A DNA stretch of 64,000 nucleotides from Tetraselmis striata (lineage: Eukaryota > Chlorophyta > Chlorodendrophyceae > Chlorodendrales > Chlorodendraceae). The notes beneath the pieces are model-generated. The model was not told where the DNA came from. It saw nothing but the letters and a program-made list of their open reading frames with translations, and searched no databases. Below, one piece after another: positions 23,301 through 36,100 of this stretch (position 1 is the first letter of the stretch; every line of letters starts with the position of its first letter). Location: positions 36,772-100,771 of the forward strand of contig VCJN01002660.1 of assembly GCA_006384855.1 (NCBI GenBank), read 5' to 3'. The position numbers and the translations under genes are program-made.

Positions 23301-24095
23301 GCGGGGTCAGCCCAGCCATCTTTTCAATGATGGGGCCGTAAGCAAGGCGCCCTGTCACAGTTAGACATGCTCAGCTGTTCGGCCGTGTGCTGAGGTTTTG
23401 AGCGGGGGAGGGGGGGGTGCGCGGGCGGGCGGGCGGGCACCCGGAGCCGCACAGACTCCATCCTGCGGAAGGTGCGCTGCGGCTGCAGGGAGACAGCCGC
23501 TTTGGGCACGGCGCCCGCGTCGTTCTGGGCGGTCGTGGCGGTGTTGGCCGCCATGGCCTGCGCTCGCGGGGCACGCAGCGGGCGGCGAGTCGGGCTTCAG
23601 CGCTCCCCCCCCCTTCTCCTCCGAGCTTCCCTCAGCACCACGGACACCACATCCCAGGCACGGGAGAACAAGCGAGGAGGCCGGGGGGGGTGGGGGGGGG
23701 GTGGGGGGAAGAGGGGGGGGTCACCGCGCGGTTGAAGGGGTGGAACTTGGCCTCGATCACGATAGACCCCAGGTCCTTCTTCTTTTTGCGCACCGCGGGC
23801 ACCCCCGCATCGCCCTCGGTGCGCGGGACCTCCACGGGCTCCCACTCGCCGGTGAGGCCGCGCTTGCGCATGGACGTCACCACACCCTCCGGCGCGGCTT
23901 CCTCCTTCAGCTTCTGCGCAGGCATGTGCGCGATTATACCGCGTCTCGAAAGCAACGGCCTGGGGATTGTGTCCTACCTTCGTGATGTGTTCTAAGAGAG
24001 TTCCAGATAAATGCGGTAATCCCTTCTGAGTGCGCGAGGGGTCAAAACCAACTGTATGTAGCGAACTATTGTGTGGTGAGTTGCGTCGATTGGGG

Positions 24096-24152
<57 letters not shown>

Positions 24153-26067
24153 CTTGCCGCGCTTGGACTTCTTGCCCTTGGCCAGGCCAATGGTGAGCTC
24201 ATACGAGACGAGCGGGTCCACCATGAACGGCATGTTCCCCAGCGGGATGCGCGCCTTGCCCATGGACTTGTCTTGCCTGCAGGTCGTGCCGCAGGTCAGA
24301 GGGGGCGGAACACGGCAATACACACAGCGATGTACAATGAGGAGCTTAATGGACACACACACACATAGGGATGCCGGCGCGGTGATGACAACATTGGGAA
24401 TAAGAACCTGCTGTGCCTGTCAGAGGTCAGGTGCAGACGAAACTACAGCGAAATGTTTCTCAGTTGCATGCTAGCCCAGTTTGAGGCTTATAAGGGTCCG
24501 CAGATGCACATGTAGTGAAGTGCAGTACATGTCTATGCACTTGGCAGTGCCAGGAGGGCAGGGGAGGGGGGGAAAGGGGGGTCAGCATGGGCGCCGACCA
24601 GCCAAAGTCCTCGTCCTTGATGGTCAGGGAGAGGGCCTGCTCCTCACGGCTGTCCACAATCAGGTAGAACTCCTCGTTCCACTCCGGGTGGCTGTTGTTG
24701 TTGATCACGCTCGTGCTCACGCCGCGGCCCTCCCTCACCTGCCGGCAGGACGCCAGCCGCGGCGAGTTGGCTTGAATCGGTGCAGCGGGGAGAGGTGCGG
24801 GCGGGAGGCGGGAGAGGGGGGGGGGGGACTCGCACCTCCAACGCCACAAACGGATCGACCTTGGAGAACAGCTCGCCGCCCTTGAGGCCATCGGCACGGC
24901 AGATCTTGACGGACAGCATGCCCTCCGGTTCCGGCGGCCGCCCGCCGTTCTCCATGATGTCAAAGCTCATCTGCGCGCATAAAGGGAGGGGGGGTGAGTT
25001 GGGCAGCTCGCTGGGGAGAGCAGGGGCGGCACGGCGGGAGGAGGCAGGGGCGGGCGCACCTGGTTGGGGAACACCAGCATGTCGCCCACGATGGTCGCCA
25101 CCGCCTTTTGCGCAATGTCGCGCACCACAGGCAGCGCCATGAGGTCCAACCGGTTGATGACCATCACGCTGAGGTCCACAAACGGCTCCTGCGCGTACAA
25201 GCGCCCGCCACCTCAGCGCCACGCGCGCGTCCGGCGGGCCCGGAGCCGTCACGTCACGGCCCCGCAGATCACCTTGAGGAGCGACACGGAGACGGCGCCG
25301 AGGCAGGGCAGCGTCTCCACGAGCGGCTTGATGGTGATGCGCGACTCGGCCTTCATCACGATGTCCGTCACCTCCACGGGAACGTACACCATCACGCCCG
25401 CCACGCGGATCTGCAGGGGCACGGCGCCGCTCAGCCCGCCGGGCATGGGAATCGCAAACGGAAAGACATGGGGAGCCTGATGGTGGGTATGCTGGGGAGC
25501 CTGATGTCTTGGGGAGCCTGATGTCCTGGGGGTCCATGGGTGGGATGGCCTGATGTCCTGGGGGTTCCTGGGTGTTGTGTGTGTGTGTGGGGGGGGGGGG
25601 GGGGGGGGGGGCAGGTCGCGCCTTGGCAGCCACACGGATCTTGGCGTTGCTGCCCCACAGGATGGGCGCCTCCAGGATGACCTCATCCTCGTTGGTCTCG
25701 TACACCTTGATGCCGCCGATGCGGATGGGGCGCGAGCCCAGGTCCATGCACTCCATGTCGATGGCCTCCAGCACGCCGATCTGCCGCGGCACCCCGCGCA
25801 CACCGACCGCCTCAGCGCCTGCCGAGCTGGCGCTGCTTGTGCCCTTGTTGACACGTGATCAACAGGAGGATGCGTTGCTTGGCGGGAGGCAATATGGATT
25901 GGGGGGGAAGGGGAAGGGTGGGGGGAAACACCTTCTGGACCTGTTGCTTGAGCACCGGCTCCAGCTGCTGCGCCACCATCTCCGTGATCGCCTTGTTGTA
26001 GTGCGGCCACAGCACCCGGATAGTGTAGTTGATCCACGCCACCTGCACGCGCAGCGATAGGCCATCA

Positions 26068-26098
<31 letters not shown>

Positions 26099-26525
26099 CA
26101 CCCCCAGACCCCCACTCCCCAGGCTCCAATGCCACCAGGCATGCAGCCGGCGCCGCGACGCTCACCCGCTCGTAGTCAGGCCAGCGCGTCCACATTGGTG
26201 TGAACTCAAGCGCCTCGCGCAGGTCTCGCGGCACCGGGCCGCTGGGCGTCTCGTCGTCCGGCACCTCGCCATCCATGTCGACGTCCAGGAAGGTGAAGTC
26301 GCGCGGCTCCTTCTTTGCAAACAGCAGCTGCCCCACCTGCCCCATCGCCCCACGGCCAATTCGCCAGCGCGCTCAGCAAAGGTGCTGCCGGGAACGCGCG
26401 CGGGGGAAGGGCGGTGGTGGTTTGGGGCGCGGGGGGGGGGGGGGGGGGGGGGGGGGGGGTGAGACGCCCACCGAGATGCCGCCGATGATGCCGATGCCGG
26501 CGCCCAGGACGGCTCCCAGCACCAT
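19703..26525 (-). CDS. SMP and C2 domain membrane tether (extended synaptotagmin / plant SYT type), 16 exons
   Basis: Exons in order: 26525-26472, 26336-26166, 26042-25932, 25780-25634, 25410-25273, 25188-25060, 24970-24836, 24738-24599, 24276-24153, 23913-23725, 23557-23441, 23278-23228, 22159-21968, 21050-20883, 19983-19900, 19816-19703; 687 aa. Such proteins sit in the ER, move lipids through the SMP barrel and bridge to the plasma membrane through C2 domains. Residues 1-18 are a short hydrophobic anchor. The SMP domain spans about 76-250 (WINYTIRVLWPHYNKAI, SRITIKPLVETLPCLG, LDLMALP). C2A begins near 267 (GMLSVKICRADGL, VDPFVALEV, KDEDFG) and continues with a Lys-rich loop. C2B covers about 486-620. 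In C2A loop 1 the first acidic calcium ligand seems replaced, while loop 3 keeps Asp/Glu. The last two exons are less certain: if the donor at 20882 is not used, translation ends at a TGA at 20871-20873 with 625 aa. Confidence 0.88.
20192..20389. repeat. Microsatellite cluster in the last SMP/C2 introns
   Basis: (GT)15 at 20192-20221, a G run near 20283-20303, a CA tract at about 20319-20336 and (GA)25 at about 20338-20389. On the sense (minus) strand these read as AC, C, TG and TC tracts. All lie in the proposed intron 19984-20882. Confidence 0.85.
21475..21733. repeat. Inverted-repeat element in the SMP/C2 intron
   Basis: The left arm at 21499-21540 (CAGTATTCTTATTACC...GTCGGCACCC) and the right arm at 21693-21733 (GGGTGCCGGCGCGGTTAT, then AAGAATACTGCGAACAAC) are reverse complements with few mismatches, enclosing about 150 nt. 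The outer part includes a second GGGTGCCGGCGC at 21475. Related GGTGCC..GC sequences occur at other sites, so it looks like a MITE-like or foldback family. Confidence 0.6.
22283..22384. repeat. Degenerate telomere-like repeats in an intron
   Basis: A string of CCTAA, CCCTAA, CCTAAAACC and CTTAACCC variants in the SMP/C2 intron between exons 12 and 13. No perfect array; units are scrambled. Confidence 0.55.
24098..24149 (-). repeat. 52-nt homopolymer (C on the sense strand) directly after a donor
   Basis: Fifty-two consecutive G on the plus strand. In the SMP/C2 gene the exon ends AAG and the intron begins GTG followed at once by C52, so the whole 5' part of the intron after the splice dinucleotide is homopolymer. 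Confidence 0.92.
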
Positions 26526-28209
26526 GGCTGCAGGTCTCCACTGCCCAGCTGGCAGCGCAGACCGGGGGAAGGGGGAGGAGGTGCAGGGCAGCCGCTCGAC
26601 CTGCCCGCGGGCAACGGTGCATTGTCACAGCTCAGCCCGCCCGGCCCGCCCGCACCGGCCACATCCCATCGCACAGCCTCCCCCCCCCTCCTTGGCAGCA
26701 CACGGCTGGAGCTGTGCTGGCTGACTCCTTCCAGCCGCATACCTAATGGTCCACACCACGGCGTTTTCGCATGACTACGTGCGCCACCGCCGCCGCAGCC
26801 ACAGCCAGAATCAACCTTAAATAAAAAAAACTAGCGACTGGTGCTAGGTAACCTGGTAGCCAGGCCCGCGGATAGTTGCCTGTCGGCTCGCCGTGCCGGC
26901 GCGCCACGGCCCTCGGCCGTGGAAAGGCACCGCGCCGGGCACGCAAGCACCGCATCCCTCCGGTGATCCTCGGAGCCGGATGTGCCGCTCGGCGCAATGC
27001 GGTTGCCGGTCGGGGCTTCGAGCTCCGCGGCGCCTCTCGTCCCTCGGCTGCTTCCCCCCCCCCCCCCCCCCCCCCCCCTCCTTCCTACAAGCATAGCGGC
27101 CCCAGTCGCGGGAGGCGTAAAGGGCGGCGGAGGAGGGTCTGCGACGACGGACACGCTCATGGTACGTGCGCGTGCGGGCTTATGCGTTTTTTTCGTAAAG
27201 GGGGGTGTATGATTGGGCGCTAGTGTGGCGGGTTGGGATGGGCGATGGACTGAGGCACGACATTGTCAAGGATCATTCACGTATTTCGGGGTGAAACGTC
27301 GCCGCGGTTTACGAGTATATTTGGGGAAGGGGGCGGGGGGCGAGGGGGGGGGGGAGCCCCAAGCACGTTAGCTACCTGCAGAGAAATTGGCGGCACGCCG
27401 AGATCCGTTTCCGCTGAGCCGTGTCTGGGGAAGTAGCGGTAACACAAAGGACACTGCGCCGGCTAGGAGAAAGGGCGGCGGGCGTCGGGGACAGGGAGGG
27501 CGCCAGCAACCCAACACCTCGTCGCGGATCACGCGCCTTCGGATGCATGCCCGGGAGCGCGCGCCGACTGCGCGCATCATGGAGGTTCGCGGGGCTTCGG
27601 GCCCAGCACGCGATGATCCGTCACAGTACCGGTAGTGTGCGCGCGCCGCGCGGTCATCATGCCATCAATGCCCCCGCCGCCCGCCCGCGCCGCCCGCCTC
27701 GTCACGTGCGCCGGCCGGGCGGGGCAACATCAGGCCCTGCCCCGAGTACAACTCCGTGGCGGAAGCGACGCTGCACTGCGCGGAGTCCATCCTTCCGAAG
27801 CGGAACCCGCAGGAACATCGGGTCAGCCGCCAAAATCCGGAACGCTGCCAGCAGAACTACACGTCCTCAGGTGTGCGTGTCAGCGGGTCAGGAGCGGTCG
27901 AGCGGACGGCCGTCCGCTTCGTCGACAGCTGCGCCCACGGCAAACAGTTTTTTCCTGCTAGCAGAGGACACCAATCATATACGACTGTATAATACATCTC
28001 GCTGGCAGCCGCCCATTCGCGCGGTGTGGCAAGGACGGGCTTGGGAGACACCCCAAGCGCTGGGGGATCGACTGGCGGCTGTCTATCTCGCTGGACTTCG
28101 GGCTGTTGGCGTGGAGGGCTGCCGGCCGCGCATGGCCGCGCTGCCGCTACCGCTGCCGCTGTCGCAGGCATAGAGGCCGAGCAGCGGGGCAGTGGCAGTG
28201 GAAAGCGCG
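26526..28209. promoter_or_regulatory. Shared upstream region of the divergent SMP/C2 and WDR7 genes
   Basis: About 1.7 kb lies between two divergently oriented start codons, so it must contain both promoters. It is GC-rich, with poly-C at about 27055-27077 and a G-rich stretch at 27327-27356. No TATA box was recognised near either ATG. A protein-like plus-strand frame lies inside it (27723-27990). Confidence 0.5.
27723..27990 (+). CDS. Possible cysteine-containing exon of an unidentified gene
   Basis: One plus-strand frame gives non-repetitive sequence with cysteines: RPCPEYNSVAEATLHC, then ILPKRNPQEH, NPERCQQNYTS and FVDSCAHGKQFFPA. The other frames here are Arg/Pro-rich. Donors or acceptors could lie at TCAG|GTGTGC (27869 region) and CATCAG|GCC. 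No family recognised; it could be a small gene or an upstream exon of WDR7. Stops at TAA after SYTTV. Confidence 0.28.
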
Positions 28210-28359
28210 ATGGCGCACATGGACACCCCCGGGCTGTGCTGCTACCAGGCGGTGTGGCCGCCGGAGCCCGTGGAGCACACCGTCACCGCGGTGGAGACGC
28301 TGCCTAGCCCACTCACCGTCTTCACCGGCGCCATCGACGGGGGCATCATCAAGTGAGCC

Positions 28360-28401
<42 letters not shown>

Positions 28402-30120
28402 ATTTCTCAACCTGCCGCTCTTCTCTGCGGTGTGCATCAGCAGAGCATGCGAGCCCAGCAAGGACGCAGTACCGGAAGAGAGGCGGGGGGGGGGTATGCG
28501 GGGGGCGAGGCAAGGGTCTGTTTTTACGAAGTGGTGCCCCATGTGGACAGAGCTCCTGGGGGGCTGGAGGAGGAGGGGGAAAAAGGGATGGGGGGGGGGG
28601 GGGGGTGGGGGGGGTCATTCAGCGGACATGCTGCCCAGCACGGCATGCTGGATGATGCTGTGAGGCAGTCTGGCGGGAGTCTGATCAGAGGTTGCGTGGT
28701 GCCACCAGGTGGAAGCCCGTAAGTGACGATGAGGGCGCCACGGGGCCGGGCAGCCTGTGGCCGTCCTCCTACCTCAGCGGCCACTCCGCGATGGTGATGG
28801 TGCTGCAGAGTGTGCCAGCGGGTGCGCCCCGCTCCTGGGGCCATGAAAGCCCTTCCCTCTCTCTCCCTCGCCTCTCATTCTGGCCAAGGCCCGCCTCATC
28901 CCAGCCGCCGCGCTGACGCCCCCACCTCAACCCCCGGCAGCCCCCTCCCGCGGAGGGGGCGACGCCGCAGGGACGCACGAGCTGCTGAGCGCGGACCGCG
29001 ACGGCTGGATATGCGTGTGGGACCCGCTCAGCGGGCAGTGCCTGCGCCGGCGGCAGCTGCCGCCCTCCTGCTCCTGCCTGGGCGGGGCTGCAGCGCTGCT
29101 GGTGCCCCTCCCCCCCTTCCCGCCCCCGTCTCTCCCCACCCCTTGCCGCAACCCGAAGCATTGGCCTGCCCGGACCCACCCCCTCCCCTGCCCTGCAGAC
29201 CCTTCATTGAAGGAGGCATGGTTAAGTCGGCCGCAGCAGTAATGCCGTGACGATGCTGCTCTTACAGCGAAGTGTCGAGGGCTGCTGCGCCTGCCTGGTC
29301 TCGCTCACGCTGCAGGCGCTGACTGCTGCTGGGGCGGTGCGCTTGGCCAGAGGGACGGGCGGCACGTGGCGCTAGTGTGCGAGAACCCGAACAAGTTTGT
29401 GCGGCACCAGGCGGGCGGGCCGCGCCTGCAGCACACCCCCTCTGGCTTCCCCTTTGCCCACAGCAGCGCGAGCCGTGTCGCGGACAGCCTTGGTGCCCCC
29501 CCCCCCCCCCCCCCCCCCCCCTCTGTTCCCAGCCGCCCCTCTGCGCCCCCCCCCTGTCTCCCTGCCCCCTTCCCCACCACCGCCGCCTCTCACGCTGCGC
29601 CCCTGCGCTGGCAGTTGGCCTGGTGGTGGTGGACGCCTGGACGCTGGCGGCCACGCAGCGGCTGGAGCCGACGTACTGCCACCCGGTGGCGGGCATGCAG
29701 CTGCCGCACACTGCGTCCTTGGCCTCCTTCCACGATCTGCCGCCGCACGCCACCGCGCAGGACGGGGGCGCCGACGGTGGGCGCTGCCCCCCCCCCCCCC
29801 TTCCCCCCCTCTTCATCCCTCTCCACCTGCCACCACCGCCACCGCCACTGTGACACAGAGCACAGCTGGATCCCCAACAAACACGGGGATTATAAATAAC
29901 ATAATAATCCATTATAGGTAATATTAGATGTGTTCATTCATTCCAAAGAGGGAGAGCTCAGGGGGGGGGGGGGGGGGGGGGCATGTGCAGTGACGGGGGT
30001 GGGGCACTCGACAGTGGTGTGACGGCTTCAGCCCCGGCGATTTGTGTCCGGTGGCACGGTGTAACTGTACATCCAGCTACCCATCTGAGCCCCCTGCCTG
30101 TTGGCAACGCTCCGCTGACC

Positions 30121-30156
<36 letters not shown>

Positions 30157-33100
30157 CATGGTGTCCACTGGTGCCATAGGCATCTCGAGGCGCGTGCACA
30201 TGACGACGCTGCGCATGTTCTCCGGCGTGCCGGAGGAGCTGGAGCAGATCGCGGAGGGACACCGCGCCTCGCACGGCGTTACCAGCGTCAGCCCCCCCCT
30301 CCCCCCCCCCCCCTGGCCCTTAAACACCACGAATATAGCATGGAGTCTCCCACTTGATGGTGCAATGCGCAGTTCATTATCCTGAGGACCCGTGAGCCCA
30401 ATCGAAAGGTTACGGGTGTAGACACGCGCACAGTGCTCCGCAGGCGCCGCCGCCCTGGCCTGCGCTCGCAGGCTGAGCAGCCGCTCCGTGGCTTCCCTGT
30501 CCCTGCGCAGGTGCTGAAGCAGCAGTACGTGATGAGCGCGTGGGACGCCACGTGGGGCGGCATGACCGCGGACGACGTCAACGAGCTGAACCAGGGCGCC
30601 AACCCGGATGAGCCCTCGCAGTGAGCGCCTCTTCCCCCCTCCCTCTCTCCCCCCTCCTCCCCACAGGCTGACCCACGCAGCGCACCGACCGGACTGTTTG
30701 GGCCATTGGCTTCATCGGCCTCCATGGTGGCTTCCCCTTGTGTAAGGGCTAGCCAGGGGGCAGCGCAGCAGGGCGGGAGTAAAGTCAGTAGTCAATGGCG
30801 GCGGCCTATAGTTTGCACAGGAAAGGATGGATGGAGGGACCCCGGCGGGGCAAAGGAGGAAGAGGGAGGTGGGGGGGTGGGTGTGGGGGGGGGCATGGAT
30901 CCGAGGGCTGACGTTCACGCGTGCACCTGCATGGCAGCGGCCTGCTGCGGCAGAGCCTGGGGGTTGCCTGCATGGTGCTGGGCGTCACGCTGGACGAGAC
31001 CGTGTACGGCTGGCAGATTGAGGACACCATCATCGCGTCCACGCATTCGCTGGAGGTGCGCCCCTCATCCCTCCTACTCCCTGCACCGTAGCCACTCGCA
31101 CGGGGCCTCGCTTGGTCCTGCCAGTGGATACGGTAGGATCAAGTATCCACTGGCGGATACTGGGATCCGCTGGGATCCACTAAGCGGGTGTCACTTGCTC
31201 CTGCCTGGAAGCGCTCTGCAGTATCCGCTGGCACGGGGCCTCAGGGGTGGCGCTCGGGTCTCCAGGCCACCATGCGAAAACAGATACCTCCTGCATGAAT
31301 GCAATATGTGAACATGTGAAGCACTGCGTTCCTTGCCAGCAACAATATCTCGGGCTATGTGCACAGTCATGCCACTTCTGACGCGTCCCCTGCTGTCTCG
31401 CGTGACGCCGCTATGTGTACGCCCCCCGTTTGCCTCTGCAGGCCATCACCTCCACCTCGCTCTCTGGCCAGCCGAGCCCAACCGGCCTCTTCCAGTGGCT
31501 GGCATGGGAGCAGGGCGCCACTGGCGGCGGCTGCGACTCAGCCAAGGACGGCACCTGGCTGGTCCCCTCGCCGCAGGGGCGCCCTCGGCGCGCTGGGGCT
31601 GCCCGCCAGCCACAGCGAGCCGCAGCTGCCGGCCGGCGAGCACGGCTGCACCGGCGGGGGCGACAGTCACGGCATGGCGCAGGCGACCTCCTTCTCGAAG
31701 GACGGCTTTCGGCTGCTGGTGGTGCACGAGCGCGGGTGGCAGCTGCTGGAGTGCGAGGCGCCGTGGGCCGCCGGCGGAGACATTCCCACCTACAGCAAGG
31801 TGGGCCTGCCGCCCAACATCCCTGGAGCTCTGCTCCCAAGCGCCTTCCACTGCTTGTATGAATGAAGGTCAGTTAACCGCCTGGCGTCTGTTGCTTGTGT
31901 GCCTGCGCTGTGTGTGCGCAGCTGGTGGCCAGCGGCCCTTCCCCCTTCCAGACCGAGTCGGCTAGCGGGAAGACCCGCACCGCCCGCCTCGTGGGGGGGG
32001 TGATCCTGGCGGGGCCAGACGGCGCGTCTCGCACCGCATGCCGCCCGCCCGGCCGCCCCCTGCGCCGGCACAGCGTTGACGCAGCGCGGGCGGGCGCGCA
32101 GGCAACGCCCACCATCGACAAGCTGAACCTGACCGGCGCAAAGGACGCGGTGCCGCGCTCCGCGGCGCTCAGCGGGCAAAGCGGAGGGCACGGGGAGGGG
32201 CCTGGTGGTGCGGGCTTTGGTGGGCGCAGCACTCTGCCACGGCCGTCCTCCATGCGACTGCCAAAGGGGGATGCCATCAAGGTGAGGTGCTGTCGGGGCC
32301 ATCCAGCAATGGGACCAGATAGGCGTCAAGTAGCTGCCGCGCCGGCCGGCCTGACTGTGTACACATTGACGATGCCGTGTCCCGACTGTTGGTGTACATG
32401 CCATTCCCATGTTTCGGGCAACCATGTTGACCGACGAGCAGCAAGCGCCCACCTGCCTTAGTGCGGTTCTCTCTACACAGCCGCGTCTTTGTCTCACGTG
32501 GCGGAACGGATGTGACGATGCCGCCATCAATGAGACTCGCGCCACCTCTCAGTAACAGGCTTGGGCAGTCAGAGCATTGCGACCATACCCCCATCGCCTT
32601 GCCTGGGCAGCTTCTCCATGGAGTACCATCGATGTCCCCTGTCCGCATGTCACATGCCAGGCCGTCGCCCAACGCCTCGATTCAACCAACCGGTGCCCCG
32701 CCGATGCCCTCTCGCTTCTCCACATGGGAAGGCTCTGTTTACCCGCAAGACACGGGTCGGTTGGTGTTTGCCCTTCTAGTGCTTGAAATTGTGATTGGCA
32801 TGCCTGGGCGCTGATCCCACCTGACGTGCGCCACAGCCCTGATAACGTGTTCTAACTTGTGAGTAGAGTAAGTATATGGTTCGTTTTCTGTTGTTTTTCA
32901 GAACCGCTCCGTTGCTGTCTTGACTGACAGATTTTTGCCCCCCCTCCCCCCCCCCCCCCCCCCCCCTGTGCCCAGCCCACGGAGCGCATCCTGCTGTGGT
33001 CGCGCGCCGGCGCTGGCATCGTCATCCGCGTGGACTGCGCCACGGGCGGCTCCGCGCCGGAGGTGACCCTGCCGGAGGGCGACCTGCCCCGGCCGGAGCC

Positions 33101-36100
33101 GAGCCTGACGCTCGGCGCGGTGCGCTTCCAGCAGCTGCCGGGCGGCCTGCTGCTGCGCGCCGTCACCACGCGCAGCGAGCACCAGTCCTACCTGGGCGCC
33201 GAGTACTCGCAGCAGGACACCTCCCTCACGCTGTTCGGCCGCCCCGCGGCGCCCGCGGCGCCCACTGCGGAGCCCGCCGTCGCGCCCTCCGGCGAGGCGC
33301 GCTGGCTGTCGGCTGCTTGGGGCGGGCAGGGCTGCATGTCGCGCCCCAACATCGGTGCGCCGCTCTACCACGACGGCCTTTCTAGGCCAGCTTTGACATG
33401 GTTTGTTCCGTTTAGATACAATTAGTATCTATTTGTATTTGTATTTGTTAATCAGTATTTGTCTTTTATCTATTTGTATTTGTATATATTTGTGGTTCAG
33501 TTTACGCATCAGGGCGAGGTGAGTTCGCGGACCGGAATGGCCATGTGAAGTCCCGGCATATTGACCCGGCTTTTGTATGACTCGATCAGCATGCGCGTGA
33601 CTACTTCATGTTCGATCAAGTGAATCGATGCACCGCATCACCTGGATCACAGTGAATGGTCATGATTCGTAATAGGGCGGGCAATGGGTGGATACATTCG
33701 ATATTTACAGGCCGGATTTTAAATCAAGGCTAGGTTCGGCGAGTGCGTCAAGGATTAGTGCCCTTCATTTCTCAGTGCATCCCGCAGTTCAGCACGAATT
33801 GTGTTCTTGACATTTAGCCCCTGATGCTTGCTTGACTGCGCGCTAAACAGAGGGAGGCCGAAGCCAAAAGAAAAAGTGCGGCAGCGCTCTTTCTGCTGTG
33901 GCAGCGGCTGAGGTTGCCGCCCTGCTGTGTTGGCGTTTTCGCAGACGGCGTGGGCGCGGGGACCCCCCGGCGCCGGATGTCGTCGCCGCCGCCGGCGGGC
34001 AGCCGCCGCCGCGCTGCGCCGGCCGGCAGTGCCTCTGCGGAGCGGCAGCCGCTGCGTGCTGGCGGCCAGCCACCCGCGCCGGCGGCGCACCTGGAGGCCG
34101 TGGACCGCGGGCGCGTGACGGCGTCGGCGCTGGTGGGCGGCGACGGCATGGCGCCGGAGCTGCTGGTGCATGGGCACGCCAGCGGCCTCATCAGCCTCTT
34201 CCCGCTCTCCGCGGCCATGCTGCCCGCGGCGCCCATGCACGGCGCGGGCGCGCGAGTGCGGCCGCAGAGCGCGGCCGGCGGCATTGATGGCGGCACGCCG
34301 TCCGGCACCCCTCCAGCAGGTGAGCCCAAAGCCCAGTGGTGGAAACGTTTCTACCGGAGGGGCAGCTTGCCCCCTCACTTCAGCACTGTCCCTGTGATGT
34401 TGCCAGCGAGTTCCAATAAAGGGGGGGAGGCTTAGTTAGTAGTAAAAACGTGTGGCCATCAACCGGCGACTTCATGCCCCACAAGCCTGCCCCGCGCTCA
34501 TTAACATAACGCTCCATTTACACCTCAATAGACCTGCCGAGTGTTGAACGCCTGAGAATGGGCTTCCGATAAAGATGCTGTCAACAGGGATGCGCCACAA
34601 CAGTCGCCGTAGTCCTGATTTATTTTGATATGTGCATATTATAAACGGATTATGAATTACAGACGCGCCCTGACAACCCGAGTTGGCGATTTTGCGTCGG
34701 TTTTCGCTGAGTTGACTCGCCGGTGCGCTCTACCGCATAATGCACATGACAAATATACTAGCGCAGGGGCACGCACACATTGTCCTCAGGGCAAGCCTGC
34801 CACCGCAACGTCACCGGCACTGTGTGAGATCGCCTGCAAGCCCCACATACCTACAAAAAGTCGACGTCACTTTAATATCAGATTCGTCTCAATTCCAAAC
34901 AGATAGGGAGCTGCTTGCAACAGTGTCTGTATTGAGCAGGTATGATGACCTATTACCACTCTATACACATCAATACAGTTACAACGTACATGTAATTACG
35001 ATATCGAGGTACGGGTGCCAACGCACCTATAACAAACCCTTATTGTAAGTCTCAAATTTGGCCTGACAACCCGAGTTGGCGATTTTGCGTCGGTTTTCGC
35101 TGAGTTGACTCGCCGGCGCGCTCTACCGCATAATGCACATGACAAATATACTAGCGCAGGGGCACGCACACATTGTCCTCAGGGCAAGCCTGCCACCGCA
35201 ACGTCACCGGCACTGTGTGAGATCGCCTGCAAGCCCCACATACCTACAAAAAAGTCGACGTCACTTCAATATCAGATTCGTCTCAATTCCAAACAGATAG
35301 GGAGCTGCTTGCAACAGTGTCTGCATTGAGGAGCACGGGATGACGTCCTGTTACGACTGTACATAACGATACAATTACAACGTACATGTAATTTTGATAT
35401 CGAGATACAGGTGCCAATGCATCTATAAAAAACCCTTATTGTTAGCCGCAAACCGCATGCAACCTATACAAGAACATTTGCCATAGTTCCGCTATATTTT
35501 GTCTGTGTTGGACCTCTGGCAAGCAAAGCAAGCTCTTGTTTGAATTGTTCGACGCGCTCTTTTGTTCCTTGTAATGTATATAGATTCATTTCATGTTGCC
35601 GTCATGCATCAGCGTGATCTTTGCGCCGTGTCACACTCGGCGCCTCCTGTTTGGCATGAGATGCTTGTGCGCATGGATCCTGCCAAGATGGTGTGCCACG
35701 GGGACTGTTGCTGCGGCGAAAGTGAGCGCGGCTCCGACGCCATGTTTCCCGCCGCTCATGTGCATTGCGCTGTGCCCACAGGCGGCGGCGAGTTTGAGGC
35801 GCCCTTGCCGCCGTTGGCGCGGCCGCTCGCGGTGCTGCAGGGCCACCTGGGGCGCGTGCTCTGCTTCCTGGAGGTCCCGGCGCACCGGCTGGGCGGCCGG
35901 CCAGACCGTGGCCGGCGGCTGTCGGGCAGCGGCAGGATGCCCGGCGCCCCTGGCAGCGCCCCGCTGCTGTCCAGCGGCGCCACCAACGTGCTGCTGCTGT
36001 CGGGCGGGGAGGACGGCAGCGTGCGCGGCTGGCTGCTGGGGGACGCCGCCGCCGGCTCGCGGCGCGCGCCCGCCTTTGTGCTCCATGCGCACACCGGCGC

